From Platycnemis pennipes (taxonomy: Eukaryota; Arthropoda; Insecta; Odonata; Platycnemididae), in assembly GCA_933228895.1 (NCBI GenBank), contig OW121852.1, forward strand, positions 122,879,544-122,943,543: 64,000 nucleotides of DNA, written 5' to 3'. Each line of letters begins with the position of its first letter. Positions within the stretch are counted from its first letter, which is position 1. Below the pieces are notes generated by a model. The model saw only the letters and a program-made list of their open reading frames with translations, had not been told where the DNA came from and searched no databases. The position numbers were made by a program, and so were the translations under genes. Below, piece by piece: positions 52,161 through 63,130 of the stretch.

Positions 52161-52220
52161 CGTCCCGAATGTGTGGCTCCGTGGCGGGTGGGGAGCCCGG
52201 GGGACGAAGTTATTAGGGGC

Positions 52221-53441
52221 ATGGCAGATAAACATCTACCACCACCTAAAAGATTCCACCCTGATAAGGGTGGAGGAGATAAAGTCCTTGCCGCGTATCA
52301 GCGGTTTTTGGTAATGAGGTGTGAAAAAGAAGGTGAGTCACTGAAAAAGGTGTCTCCGTTTTTAATAAACAAAGTCCTGTCGTCAACCATACCAGGAAAT
52401 TTGAATTCGGTTAAGAAGCTTAGGGATGGCACGTTACTTATTGAAACGGCGAACAACGCTCAAAGTGCGAAGCTTCTGAAGATGGAGAAACTCCACGATA
52501 TCCCCGTTAAAGTAGAGGTACACTCCACATTAAATACCTGCCGTGGAGTTATTACTAACTACGACCTTCTCTATGTCGAGACGGACGAAATTAAGAGAGA
52601 GATGGCGCCTCAAGGGGTTATTGACTGTCGTCGCTTAAAGACAAAGCGGAATGGCGAGATAATTAACACCACATCCGTCATTCTTACCTTCTCCCTGGAC
52701 AAGCTGCCAGACAGGGTTTCTGTGGGTTACGAATCGTGCCCAGTGCGACCATTTATTCCCAACCCAATGCGGTGTTTTAAATGCCAACGTTTTGGCCACA
52801 TCGCATCAAGATGCGTCAACAATGAAATCTGTCCAACCTGTGGAAAAGAGAAACACGAAGAGAAAGACTGTGAATCTGACCCAAACTGTGTAAACTGCGA
52901 GGGCGCACATCCGGCATATTCCCGGAAGTGTCCCAAGCTACAGGAGGAACGAAAAATAATGGAAATTAAAACGGTGGAAAAGATCCCTTATTTTGAAGCG
53001 CGTAAGAAGCACCGAGCGCTAGCTGCCCCTACCTTCTCCCGCTCCTACGCTGCTGTAATGCACACTCCCGTTCCAAAGATTAGTATCTCTACACAGACAG
53101 ACTTGACCGAATTAGAGAGTAAGACACAAGGCAACTCAGCCAAACCGGATAAGGCTTCTAAACCGGCTGTAGGGACGAATGCCCCTAACAAAAATGGCTC
53201 CCTTAAGCAGATGGCCACGAAGCCTGATCGTGAGGCCGCGTCCAATGGTCGTGAAAATGCACAACTCAGCGGACGTGTAAATACACTACCCTGTGGTCGT
53301 GTAAATACACCGCCTCAGGGGCCATCTGGTACCTTAAAAACTAACCAACCGGAGTCGATGGAGGAGGACGAGTCTCTTTCTGAGACTGAAATCCTCCTTG
53401 CAAAGGCGAAAATTAAAAAGGCTCGCAGGATAAAGCGGTAA
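52221..53441 (+). CDS. LINE C ORF1 (Gag-like, three zinc knuckles)
   Basis: 406 aa from the ATG at 52221. It contains VSPFLINKVLSSTIPGNLNS, LRDGTLLIETANNAQS, STLNTCRGVITNYD, knuckles CFKCQRFGHIASRC, CPTCGKEKHEEKDC and CVNCEGAHPAYSRKC, YFEARKKHRALAAP, and a tail that contains GRENAQLSGRVNTLPCGRVN, a short internal repeat. The C-terminus is basic (KKARRIKR). It is slightly longer than in A and B because of this tail repeat. Confidence 0.88.
   Translation: MADKHLPPPKRFHPDKGGGDKVLAAYQRFLVMRCEKEGESLKKVSPFLINKVLSSTIPGNLNSVKKLRDGTLLIETANNAQSAKLLKMEKLHDIPVKVEVHSTLNTCRGVITNYDLLYVETDEIKREMAPQGVIDCRRLKTKRNGEIINTTSVILTFSLDKLPDRVSVGYESCPVRPFIPNPMRCFKCQRFGHIASRCVNNEICPTCGKEKHEEKDCESDPNCVNCEGAHPAYSRKCPKLQEERKIMEIKTVEKIPYFEARKKHRALAAPTFSRSYAAVMHTPVPKISISTQTDLTELESKTQGNSAKPDKASKPAVGTNAPNKNGSLKQMATKPDREAASNGRENAQLSGRVNTLPCGRVNTPPQGPSGTLKTNQPESMEEDESLSETEILLAKAKIKKARRIKR
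52255..52274 (+). promoter_or_regulatory. RNA hairpin in the ORF1 start region, copy C
   Basis: TCCACCCT-GATA-AGGGTGGA, an 8-bp stem; the core begins at +35 and the outer pair at +34 from the ATG. Compared with B, several pairs changed on both sides (for example G-C to A-T). Confidence 0.65.
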
Positions 53442-53521
53442 GCCTTTCACAACCCAGCAGAGCTTTTAGTATTTTATTTATATATATATATATTTTTTTT
53501 TCTTTTTATCCTTTAACCTGT

Positions 53522-56500
53522 ATGGCCACGATACTACAGTGGAATTGCAACGGCTTTTTTTAAACATTTAGAGGATTTTAAGCTCCTATTGAGTAATTTT
53601 AACCCTTTATGTTTCTTTCTTCAAGAAACCCATTTTAAAGCGACAGATAATGTAACTTTGAATGGTTTTAAAGTTTTTAGAGTTGACGACGTTGATGGTG
53701 ATAGGGCACGTGGCGGTGTTGCTGCATTCATACGCGAGACCATTTACACCTCCCGAGTGGACCTGCAGACTCCGCTCCTGGCCCAGGCAATTACCACTGC
53801 TATTCCGGAATGTATTACATTCTGCAATGTATACTTGCCGGAATGGGCTACAGTCAACAGAAGAAACCTTGAAAATCTAGTCAGTCAGCTTCCGAGGCCA
53901 TTCGTCTTATTGGGCGATTTTAATGCGCACAGTAGCCTTTGGGGCGATGAGATGCGTGATTTTAATGGCCGAGGGAGTCTTTTAGAAAGGTTTTTTAACG
54001 ATTTTAACTTAGTTTTATTAAATGACCAGGAGAAGACACGTTTTAATACTTTTAACGGAGGGTATTCCTCCATTGATCTGTGGGTTAGCACGGAAACCAT
54101 AGCCCCTTTTTTTAAAATGATGGTCCATGATGATCTGTGTGGGAGCGACCACTTCCCTTTGATTATTTATAAAACGGGAAATACTTGCATTTTTAATTCG
54201 CCAAAAACGTGGCTTGTTAAGAAAGCCAACTGGACGGATTTTAAACGAAAACTCTGTTTTAAATTCTCCAGCAGCAGCCAAGGTCTGGATAATGTAAAGA
54301 CTCTTACGGAAGCTATCCTGGAAGCCGCGGAAGGTAGCGTTGCTACTACCTCAGGTACTCCTCGTCGCCCTCCAGTTCCATGGTGGAACGAGGAATGCGC
54401 CGATGTTATCCGCAAGCGCAAAAGAGCGCTGCGTATCTTTAATAAATTTCCTACCTCTACTAACCTTGCAGCTTTCAGACGACTGCGAGCCAAGGCCCGG
54501 CAGGTCGTTAGAGAAGCAAAGAAGAGATCTTGGACGGAGTACGTCTCTAGTATAAACCATCGAACGCCCTCTACACAGGTCTGGAATAAAATCCGTAATG
54601 GGCAAACGCAATTTCTCTCCGGTCTCAGGGCTAAAATTAAATGAAGACATTCTGTCATCCTCTACCGATATTGCGGAAGCCTTCGGCAAACACTATGCCG
54701 CTATTAGCGCCAGCGACACGTACCATCCATCATTTAAAAGCCATAAATGCAGAGCCGAAAGAAGGCATCTTAATTTCTGTGATGCTAATAACACCGACTC
54801 TTACAATAACCCTTTCACAATGTGGGAGCTGAAACTAGCAATAGAAAGCGCTAAAGACACCTCACCTGGGAGTGACTTAATACATAATTCTTTCTTGCGA
54901 AATCTCCCTCACTCTTCGTTACCAGAACTACTTGCCACACTCAACCAAGTGTGGTCGGAGCAGGTATTTCCGGAGAGCTGGCGAGAATCCATAATCGTTC
55001 CGATCCCCAAGCAGGGAAAGGACAAATCTCTCCCCTCTAGCTATCGCCCAATATCCCTAACCAGTTGTTTAGGAAAACTAATGGAAAGACTGGTAAACAA
55101 ACGGCTTGTGTGGTGCCTTGAAAGCCGCAAACTCATATCAAATATCCAGTGTGGCTTCCGGCGGAGCAGGTCTACAGTCGACCACCTGGTGAGAATCGAG
55201 GCCTTCGTTCAGGAGGCATTTCTCCTCAGACAGCACGTAATCGCGGTTTTCTTCGACATTGAAAAAGCCTACGACACAACGTGGAGACATGCAATCTTAC
55301 AGTCATTACACGACTGGGGTTTTAAGGGCAATCTACCCATATTCGTGAAAAACTTTTTAAATAAGCGTTCCTTTAGATTCCGAATAGGAAACACCCTCTC
55401 CCAACCATACGTACTTGAGAACGGAGTTCCTCAAGGTGCGGTCCTCAGCGTTACACTTTTTGCTATCGCAATCAACAGTATTGCAAAATGCGTTCAATCT
55501 CCCGTGACGGCCTCACTCTTCGTCGACGATCTGGCGATTTTTTGCAGGTCATCGAAACTGTCAACGGCTGAGAGACAGGTCCAAATGACCCTAAACCGCC
55601 TGCAGGACTGGTCCCTGGCCAACGGTCTCCGTTTTTCTGAAGATAAAACGAAATGTTTGCACTTCCACAGGGTGAGGGGAATCTTTCCAAATCCAACCTT
55701 AAGGCTTGGAAACAAGGTCTTATCGTTTGTGGAATCCCATCGTTTCCTCGGACTTTATTTAGATAAGAAATTAAACTGGCGAGACCACATTCAACACACT
55801 AAGAATGCATGCCAAAAGATTTTAAACATTTTTAAATTTTTAAGTCATTCGACATGGGGCGCAGACCGCTCCATGATGCTTTTACTATACCGTTCGCTGG
55901 TGAGGTCAAAACTGGACTATGGGTCCGTTGTGTACTCTTCTGGAAGAGAATCATATTTGAAACCTTTGAATACCGTGCACAACACCGGACTCCGACTAGC
56001 CATTGGTGCCTTTCGGACATCACCCGTTCCGAGTATATACTCAGACTCAGGGGAGCTACCGTTGGCCTCGCGAAGAAAAATTTTAATGAGCAACTACGTA
56101 GCAAAGATATTATCAATGAAAACGCACCCATGCTTTGACATAGTTTTTAAACCTCGGTTCATAGATATTTTTAATCCTCGGTTCATAGATATTTTTAATC
56201 CTCGGTTCATAGATATTTTTAATCCTCGGTTCATAGATATTTTTAATCCTCGGTTCATAGATATTTTTAATCGAAGGAAACGGGCCACACGTCCACTCGG
56301 GATACGCTTTAGAGATTTTATTGAAGAAGTAGGCATGTCACTGCCCACAGTACATCAGGTTAAATACTGTAATCAACCACCCTGGCTAATGCCCCTGCCT
56401 AACGTAAACCTCTGCTTTAAAAAACAGGGCAAACAAATCACGACCCCTATTGAATACAGGCAGATGTTCAAGGGACTTCTAGAAGCTCATCCCAACTTCA

Positions 56501-57312
56501 TACCTGTTTACACCGATGGGTCCAAGTCAGATCTTGCGTGCGGGGCTGCAGTGGCATCCATACACCACGGCGTCCTTAAGATGAAGCTAAGTCCATTCTA
56601 CAGTGTATTTAATGCAGAACTGTTCGCCATAAAAACGGCTTTATGTAATATAAAGGGCAATCAAGGATCATTCTTAATTTGCTCTGACTCCTTAAGCTCT
56701 CTGAAAGCCATATCAGCCATGTACTCGGACCACCCTATTATTCAGGAAATCCATTCTGCCCTCTCATCCCTCACTCAAAAAGGAATCCAAATCATTTTTG
56801 TTTGGATTCCTGGCCACGTAGGTATTCCAGGTAACGAAAAAGCGGATAGAGCGGCAAAAGAGGCGTTGGAAAACCCAGATTCAGTCGTGGACTTGGTTTT
56901 ATCGGAAGATGTCAAGTCCATGCTTCGACGGATCGCCACTAAGCAGTGGAGTGAAACTTGGCGTAGTATGGAAGGAAACAAGCTGCGTGCGATAAAACCT
57001 GACACTCGGGCATGGCCTTCTTCAGTCCGAGGTAATCGGAGGGAAGAAGTGGTCATTGCCCGCCTGCGGATCGGCCACTGCGCCGTGACCCATTCTTTCC
57101 TATTCACGGAAAACAAGATACCACCCCACTGTGAGTCATGCGATAAGCCTCTGACAGTGAAACACATCATGGCGGAGTGTGTTAACTACCAAGATGCTCG
57201 CAATGTTTTCGGCCTAAGGGGAAATCTTAAATACGATCTGGGTGATAACGCTGGCCGACTTTATCAGGTAATCCGGTTTTTAAAAGATATAAATATCTTC
57301 CACTCAGTTTAA
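53522..57312 (+). pseudogene. LINE C ORF2 with two frameshifts
   Basis: The ATG at 53522 opens MATILQWNCNGFF, then an extra T in a 7-T run causes a stop. The correct frame resumes with FLQETHF, GDFNAHSSLWG and CGSDHFP (open 53589-54644). A second frame change near 54597 leads to the 904-aa open part (54598-57312): SPGSDLIHNSFLRN, YRPISLTSCLGKLMERL, CGFRRSRST, motif A FFDIEKAYD, NGVPQGAVLS, catalytic FVDD, RNase H (YTDGSKSDLACGAAV, FNAELFAIKTAL, CSDSLSSL, IPGHVGIPGNEKAD) and CESCDKPLTVKHIMAEC. All catalytic residues of RT and RNase H remain. Confidence 0.9.
56152..56271 (+). repeat. Five tandem copies of a 24-bp unit in ORF2
   Basis: Five units encode PRFIDIFN in frame. The first four and the junctions are nearly identical in DNA, and copies A and F have a single unit. 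The frame is preserved. Confidence 0.95.
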
Positions 57313-57478
57313 TAATTTTTATTTCTATTTCAGTATATCTCTCTAGCTAAAAACTATTCTGAAGTTAAAAATAACGAGTCTAGAACTGAGCCGCCTAATG
57401 CAGTGACAACATTTACAAATTGGATGTGGTGCAAAATGACCTCTGCCGTCGACGCACCCACAATCCCAATTACTACTA

Positions 57479-57492
57479 CTAAATACTGTTCA
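57479..57492. repeat. Target-site duplication of LINE C, right copy
   Basis: CTAAATACTGTTCA, exact match to 51610-51623. Confidence 0.9.
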
Positions 57493-58590
57493 TACTGCTC
57501 TCCGCAAACGCGGATACCCTGAAAAGCTCCTCCACAATAAAATCCTCCCCCACTTGTGTTCGTCCTTTTACGTATTACCTATCCCTATTCCTTATTCTAT
57601 CCTTGGTATATTTGTATTCGCCTTAGAGCGTGTTTTCGTGTATGATTGTATATGTTGGGTGGTCTTGGCTTATTTCTGACTTCGGTTATGCGTAACGCAC
57701 TGCACTTCTTTCATTTGAATGCCTATCGTTCCCTTTACTCTTTCCTCTCTCCTTGTGTTCGACACTTCTTGAGGTGGGTGAATTCAGAGAATTCCTCTAT
57801 ATTGCCAGTAATAAACTATATAGTCGAGTCGTCGCATACACTTCCACAATGGGAATTGCGATGCCAGCCATCTTTACTCCCATATCTTTATATAATCTTA
57901 CGGGGAGAAGGGCAGTAATCTTCATTTTTGCAGAAATGTGAGACATCTGAAGGATTTTGAGTGATCATACGCTAAGGAGATATTGCCTATTTCTGACAGG
58001 AGCATTACACTAGTAATTCTGACCATGACAATTATAAAAATGGCGGAATTAAAGAATGTTCAGAGTGTCCCATTTATCGTGTGTCATTTTTGACCTGTAA
58101 TTTTAGACGCTTTCTTTCATGTCACAAGGATGGCATTTGGCACCTGAGTAGAAAAAGGTTGTAAGTTTTCTTGAGTCTAGGCAAAATTTTAAAAATAAAA
58201 CCTTTTCATCCCAGAAATAGGGTTGAACCTAAAATCCAAATTTTGCCTCATGGGCTAAGTTATTCAGAATACAAAAAAGGAGGAATTATTTTGCGAAACT
58301 TTCAACTATTAGGTTTTTGGGTACGAAGAACACGACGGAAGAAGTTTCGAGTACGAAAATGTAACCGTGACCCTTGAAAGGGCACAGTCAAGGTCACAGG
58401 GGTTACAAAAAGTGAATCACCGCTACAAATCTGACGAATCATAGGTTTAAAAAGGTGCCAAGGTCGATAGTAAGATCTTGAGATCCCTCTCATCATCCCT
58501 TGACCTTCAAGAGTTACTCAGGGGTCATAGGTCACTGAGGTGACAAAAAGTGAATCGAGGCTACAAACATATCGAATCGTAGGTTTAATC
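57493..58590. other. No recognisable gene
   Basis: Short plus-strand frames of 60-90 aa have no family features. Segments near 58380-58420 and 58500-58560 share AAGGTCA, GGTCA and ACAAAAAGTGAATC, a local two-copy repeat with about 120-bp spacing. Confidence 0.4.
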
Positions 58591-58841
58591 CCCCCTGCGG
58601 GTAGGGAAATTTGAGAATACTCCAGCTGTATCCCTGCTTGTCGTAAACAAGATATTCAGCGCCGGATGCAGGAGGTGAGAGCAGTGAAGGTAAGGCTTAC
58701 AGCCAAATACAGGCAGACTCTCTGACAAATCTGGAGTTCTGACCTGTCTGGCAAGAAAAAAGTTATGTTTTTAAGCTTAAGAAGTGGTGCTAAATGATCT
58801 TAGGCGTCGATGCACCCTAAAAAACTAATTCTATCCTATCC
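58591..58841 (+). mobile_element. Short non-autonomous element L with I-like LINE ends
   Basis: Its first 55 bp match the LINE 5' end (CCCCCTGCGGGTAGGG, then TATCCCTGCTTGTCGTAA). Its last 50 bp match the LINE 3' terminus, with GGTGC and GCACC flanking the conserved core (58776-58815) and a CTATCC-type tail. The 130 bp between them have no LINE similarity that I can see. This is the structure of a SINE-like or deletion-derived passenger that could use the LINE machinery. I found no TSD. Confidence 0.7.
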
Positions 58842-58852
58842 TAAGAACTAGG

Positions 58853-60107
58853 TTCTTGCGTCCAACACCTTCGCGGTTCCGACAATGCTCTACACCTTCG
58901 GTTGCATCGAATGGAATGTCAACGAGCTGCAAAACCGACAGGGGAACGGTGAGTATTGTGACCATCTATCGTAGTCTTCATCCGAAGTCTTCCGCCGCTA
59001 GATTGATTATCCCGAGAAAGCTAGGTGGTAGAGGGGTGGCCTGGGGTGCCTTCATGACGGAGTAGTCCTCAATACGACGTGCTGCGTGTTCAACAGCACG
59101 GACCCTCTTATGATGCTCGTAAAGAAACACGAGTTTCGGCATAGGGGTGTTCCTATTCCAGGTGGTGAAAAGGGCAGCTGACGGCCTCGGTTTGGACTTG
59201 GACCTCACTTACAGCGGAGAAACGTGCGACAAATCAATCGTGTCGCTGAAGGCGGACGTGTTAAAGATCGAAATAAAGAATGCGGAGCAAAAGACCCTGC
59301 TCCTCAAGCATACCGAAAAGACCATGCATGGAAGTTTCCTTCGAAACTTGGAAACGCATGGGCTCTCGATGGACCTCAAGTTCGCCTTCCTGCGCTCCGC
59401 AGGTCTGAAGTCCGAAACCATGGGATTCGCGCTCGCGTGCCAAGATGGTGTCATCAACTCCATCGTGTACCGTCGCCTCATCTTTGGGGCTAACGTGACG
59501 GACACAAAATGCAGAGCGTGCCGAAGGCAGCCGGAGACTTTATGTCATCTACTCTCCGGCTGCAGCTTTTATGCGAAGAACGCATGCATAAACCGGCAAA
59601 ACTCGGCTCTGCGGGTGTTGTACTACCACCTAAGACACCATTACGGCAAAGATGCGAATTCGGTGCTGCCTTACGTTCCTGAAGACATGGAGTCCGTCGT
59701 GGAGAATGATAAGTGTAAGATCTGGTGGAATTATTCCTTCTCTACCACCAGGCAGTTGGAAGCTATGAAGCCTGATATCTTTCTCCTCGACAAGCTCTCG
59801 CATACCATGTTCATGATGGAGTTTTCGGCACCGGCCGAAACGAACATGGCAGCGAAGGAGATAAAAAAAACGGACTAATTATCAAGATCTGCTGTGCGTA
59901 CTCCGGCAAATGTACGCGGGCTACTCTGTGAAACTGGTGGTCTTCAACGTGGACGTGCTTGGTGGTGTCAAGATTTCACTGGTTGGGAATCTCATGTGCA
60001 TCCTTGCGTGGAGGGCGCGAGCGGATGCACTTGCAATTGCAATGCAGAAGGCTGTCCTTCTCGGGTCCCTCCGCCTGCTTCGTGCTCATGACCCTAATGC
60101 CAAGTAG
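58853..60107 (+). pseudogene. RLE-type LINE (R2-group) ORF, 3' part, frameshifted
   Basis: Plus strand. Near 58860-59065 it reads VPTMLYTFGCIEWNVNELQ and YRSLHPKSSAARLIIPRKLG-GRG, the region after the RT palm in R2-group LINEs. 59147-59878 is open (243 aa): FLRNLETHGLSMDLKFAFLR, the zinc finger CRACRRQPETLCHLLSGC, ALRVLYYHLRHHYG, then the restriction-like endonuclease core with KPDIFLLD and MMEFSAPAETN. After a frame change, 59910-60107 has YSVKLVVFNVDVLGGVK and AIAMQKAVLLGSLRLLRAHD, then the stop. R2-group elements use a PD-(D/E)xK-type nuclease and often have specific targets. The RT palm and N-terminus are missing. Confidence 0.75.
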
Positions 60108-60260
60108 CCACCTATCCGACGGGGACGGACGGGGCTTCCCTTAGGCACGACCCCTCTCGAGTCTTCGGCAATTATGACGGCAACGAAAACTGGTACTAGC
60201 TGGAGACTTAGGCAGTTACGTTATATTAACTAATTAGGGCAAGGGCTTAACCAAGTTGGC
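60108..60260 (+). other. 3' UTR of the RLE-type LINE
   Basis: 150 bp between the ORF stop and the 5S-like segment, GC-rich at first (GACGGGGACGGACGGGG), without coding features. Confidence 0.4.
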
Positions 60261-60360
60261 ACACCGGTTCCCATAAGATCACCGACGTTAAGCAACGTTA
60301 GGCCGGGACGGAGGTTGGATGGGTGACCCCCTCCGTACCTCTACCACGGTGTTCTTGTCC
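60261..60360 (+). ncRNA. 5S-rRNA-like sequence
   Basis: Matches the body of 5S rRNA from about nucleotide 28 on: CGGTTCCCATAAGATCACCG, GACGTTAAGCAACGTTAGGC (box A region) and GGTTGGATGGGTGACC (box C region), ending with CACGGTGTTC. The first quarter of 5S is not recognisable, and internal changes show it is not a normal rRNA gene. It lies directly downstream of the RLE-type LINE in the same orientation. It may be a 5S-derived 3' tail or SINE, or the remnant of a 5S target. Confidence 0.7.
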
Positions 60361-61215
60361 CCTGTCTGCGAGTGGCGGGCAAGTTAAATGTGGGTTGGCA
60401 CAATGGATCTAAATAGGTCTTAGTGCCAGGGGGGCTCCAGAAGGCCCCCGTCAACCCCTCCAATTTACATTTGAAAATGAAAATGCCTTTGGCATATAAG
60501 CCAACAAGTTTCGGGTTCGGATTAGTAAGATAAATCTACCCCCGAATAAGATGGAAAGCATCATACAGGTTTGTTGCCTCCTGTGCAATTTTCTTCTGGC
60601 TCATCAGCCGGCAAAGAGGTGAAGAGGAGGTGGAGGAAGGATTTCCCTTAGAGCCTTTATTGCAGGCTTAGGGTCACCCCAGACCAGCTGGCCAGGCGTA
60701 TGAAATTAGAGGAGTTTGTAAAATATTTTAATTGTGTTGGCCAGGTTGACTGGCAAGAAGGGGAAGTTGAGAGGGGGAACACCTAAAAGTCCAAAATAGA
60801 GTAATAACAAAGCCATTTGTATCATTGTTTCTGCCCATATGAATAAAAGGCTTTTCATAAAAAAACCATATGAAAATGACTTTTGCATTATTCCATTTTA
60901 CCTAATCTTTCCTCGACAGAATTAAAAGTTAACATCATATGAACTTGTTACAAAAAATAAAAACTGGTACGTTTGAAAAAATTGGAAGTATTCTGACCAA
61001 ATGACTGTCATTTTAATAATAAAAAAGTCAACGATGTGCATTGAAACTCTGTTCATCAAAATATATGCCTTCTTGATTTATAAATTTTAAAAAAACATGA
61101 AAATAGAGGCTAGAAATACTCTTACACATTTACTTCAACAAGCTTCCTTTCATAAATAATAAATTTTCAAAAATTTACTTCTTTCCTCTATTTTAACTCC
61201 TCCATCTGGGCCTCA
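60361..61215. other. No recognisable gene
   Basis: Contains a GGGGGGCTCC/GGCCCCC hairpin near 60430-60452; otherwise AT-rich with nothing supported. Confidence 0.4.
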
Positions 61216-62105
61216 TAAACTAAATCATTAATTTTTTTATCAGCTCTAATTTTCTCTTCTTGTTTCTCAGCCCCTCTATGGCTCCACCTACATACCTAAT
61301 GAAGTTCATTTCACTTAAGCTAGGTGGCAGTATGGGTGGTTTACCTAAAGCTCTTGCAATATTATCTAAGGCGCTATTTGAATTCTCTAAAAGGGCATCA
61401 TCAGCATTCCTTTTCCTTTTTGTCCTTTTGGGTTTTGAAGTGGATTCTGTACTGGAGTCCACTGATGTTCCTGGGCCATTTTCTAGTTTATAATCCTCTG
61501 CAAGGATTGTCAGTCTCCAGCAGAACAATAGGGGGAATGACTTTCTTTCCGACTCCCCCTCGACTACATCGGGACTGGCATAGTCTATGGAGACATTGTC
61601 CTAAACATTTCAGGGAACACAGCTGGCTTAAATAATTTTATTTCACGATTGAAGTGAATTTTTTAGTTACATCTCCTTACCATAGGTACCGATTGAATCC
61701 TCCTAATCGGTCTCTTTACTTTTCCTAGGAACAATGTGTTCCTGCAGGAACAGCAGTTTATCACAGTACCTTAATTGACGGAACATAAACCTGCGCAAAT
61801 AAATACGTAATAAACAATGTCAATGCATCTCGTCGTGGAATAAAATACTATTATGATTTTATATACCTCATCCGTTGAGCATCAACTTTTCATGGATGCC
61901 CTCACTTTTTGGTGTTCCACATCAAAATGAGTGCGTAAGGAGCTCAATTTCGCTCGAACGTCAATCGGTATGGTGCCTGATCTGAAAGTCTCCACGGCAT
62001 TTGCGATTTCCTGTACTGCCCTTGTCCTCGTTATCTTATGTGGTAATCTGACAATTTCGTGTTGTATAAACACTTATGTTTTCTATAATTTTTTATAAGG
62101 CAATC
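61216..62105 (-). pseudogene. MADF-domain gene with one intron, degraded
   Basis: On the minus strand from about 62095 one frame gives CLYNTKLSDYHIR and, after a frame change, TRAVQEIANAVETFRSG, DVRAKLSSLRTHFDVEHQKV and RASMKS, then a stop and CSTDE: a MADF domain. A GTATAT donor near 61870 and a TTTGCGCAG acceptor near 61795 would join STDE to VYVPSIK. After one extra base, YCDKLLFLQEHIVPRKSKET completes the MADF fold. 61528-61220 supplies a Ser/Lys-rich linker and a C-terminal block LSEMNFIRYVGGAIEGLRNK that could be a BESS-like part. Several lesions make it a pseudogene. Confidence 0.6.
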
Positions 62106-62439
62106 GATGGCAGCAGGCGACAAATACAATTGTCGAGACATTTTCACCACACATTGATTTCGCCGCCAATGAGTGCGTAACAGCCGAGGTAATGTGTAGG
62201 AGGCGCTAATTAAAAAAGTGAAGGCCAGACTGCGACTGTAAAAGCTAAAGTGATTGGACGACGGCTACTAGGACCTACTGGGAGCCAGTAGCACACTAGT
62301 ACCGCATCAGGTACGAAGTCCAGTACCTCAGCGAGTATATAGCTAGCATGCCTGCTAGCCAGTATACTGGTCCTGTTCATACGATACTGGAAAGCTAGCA
62401 TACTAGCGAGTAAACTAGACTTTGTGTTGGATCAAGTGT
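62106..62439 (-). other. Leader region with CTAGCATGC-type repeats
   Basis: Upstream leader of the MADF pseudogene. Between 62260 and 62420 there are many short GCTAGC, CCAGTA and TACTGG motifs in both orientations. Confidence 0.4.
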
Positions 62440-62458
62440 CGTGTGAAACGGGCTTAAG
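62440..62458 (-). repeat. TIR-like terminus of the MADF-encoding transposon
   Basis: The plus strand reads CGTGTGAAACGGGC followed by TTAA, the same terminus as at 20240-20258 and, diverged, at 18137-18154. It lies about 380 bp upstream of the MADF start in the same orientation as in the other two copies. Confidence 0.6.
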
Positions 62459-62459
62459 C

Positions 62460-63130
62460 ATTTGCTCGTTCATAATTTTAAATGCCTTATTTTCCTTGGC
62501 TACTTCATTCTTGACCCATGCCCATATTATTTCTATCGCGTTAAACTCACAATGAGCCGTTGGTATCCAGAGAGGTCTTATATCCTTTCCTGTTTCGCGG
62601 ATAATTCGATGAAATCGATATTAAATGGCCTGGACTTTTGCACTATCCCAGTGAACTGCTTTATTACCTGATGCTCCTACTTATTCTCGCCATCAAAAAC
62701 TCTGTGATTTGTACCATACTACGTTTTATCAGTGAAAAATATTCTACAACCTCCCACTCTTAACCGTTGGGTGGCCCTCAAAAATATTTAACGCTGGTCA
62801 ACTATTTTACGACCTTCAAAGAAAACGGATATTGAAATGAATTTTCTAAATAGAAACCTTTCAAAATTCGGGACATGGTTGACTCACTGACACCGGGAAG
62901 TCTTCACAATCCTAATGATATCCAGGAAACTGGATTCAAGATTCGCAAGTAAAAGTTGTGCACTTTCCTTCTTAAATTGAAAAAACTCATCCAACACGAC
63001 TCTTGGCCTTCCTGGACGCTTGATTGGCGTAATTGGTGCCCCACTACCACTACTTTTTATTTCTTTGTTCACCTTTGTAACAATGCACTCAGATACTCCG
63101 CAACACATAGCCATATTTTTTATCACCAGG
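62460..63130 (-). pseudogene. Second IS630/Tc1-like transposase remnant
   Basis: On the minus strand, 63126-62884 has CGVSECIVTKVNKEIKSSGS, PIKRPGRPRVVLDEFFQFKK, an N-terminal DNA-binding region. The segment 62590-62465 reads IPTAHCEFNAIEIIWAWVKN and EVAKENKAFKIMNEQ, the C-terminal block around the third acidic residue. The latter corresponds to HCHFNAKELIWAHMKGYVAE in the element at 21786-24192, so both are the same family. The catalytic centre between is degraded beyond recognition. Confidence 0.6.

Larger units (their letters stand above)
51624..57478 (+). mobile_element. I-superclade LINE, copy C, near full length
   Basis: 5.86 kb with both ends and a 14-bp TSD: a 597-bp 5' UTR, an open ORF1 (52221-53441), ORF2 with two frameshifts (about 53556 and 54597) but otherwise no stops, a terminal hairpin (57428-57458) and a (CTA)n tail. 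It also carries a five-fold in-frame 24-bp expansion in ORF2. The few disabling changes suggest a fairly recent insertion. Confidence 0.92.

Noticed and set aside
56152..56271. CRISPR-like array or satellite
   Set aside because: The 24-bp units are contiguous without spacers and in frame within an ORF; it is a local tandem expansion.
60261..60360. Functional 5S rRNA gene
   Set aside because: The first ~28 nt are missing and several core positions differ, so it is only 5S-derived.
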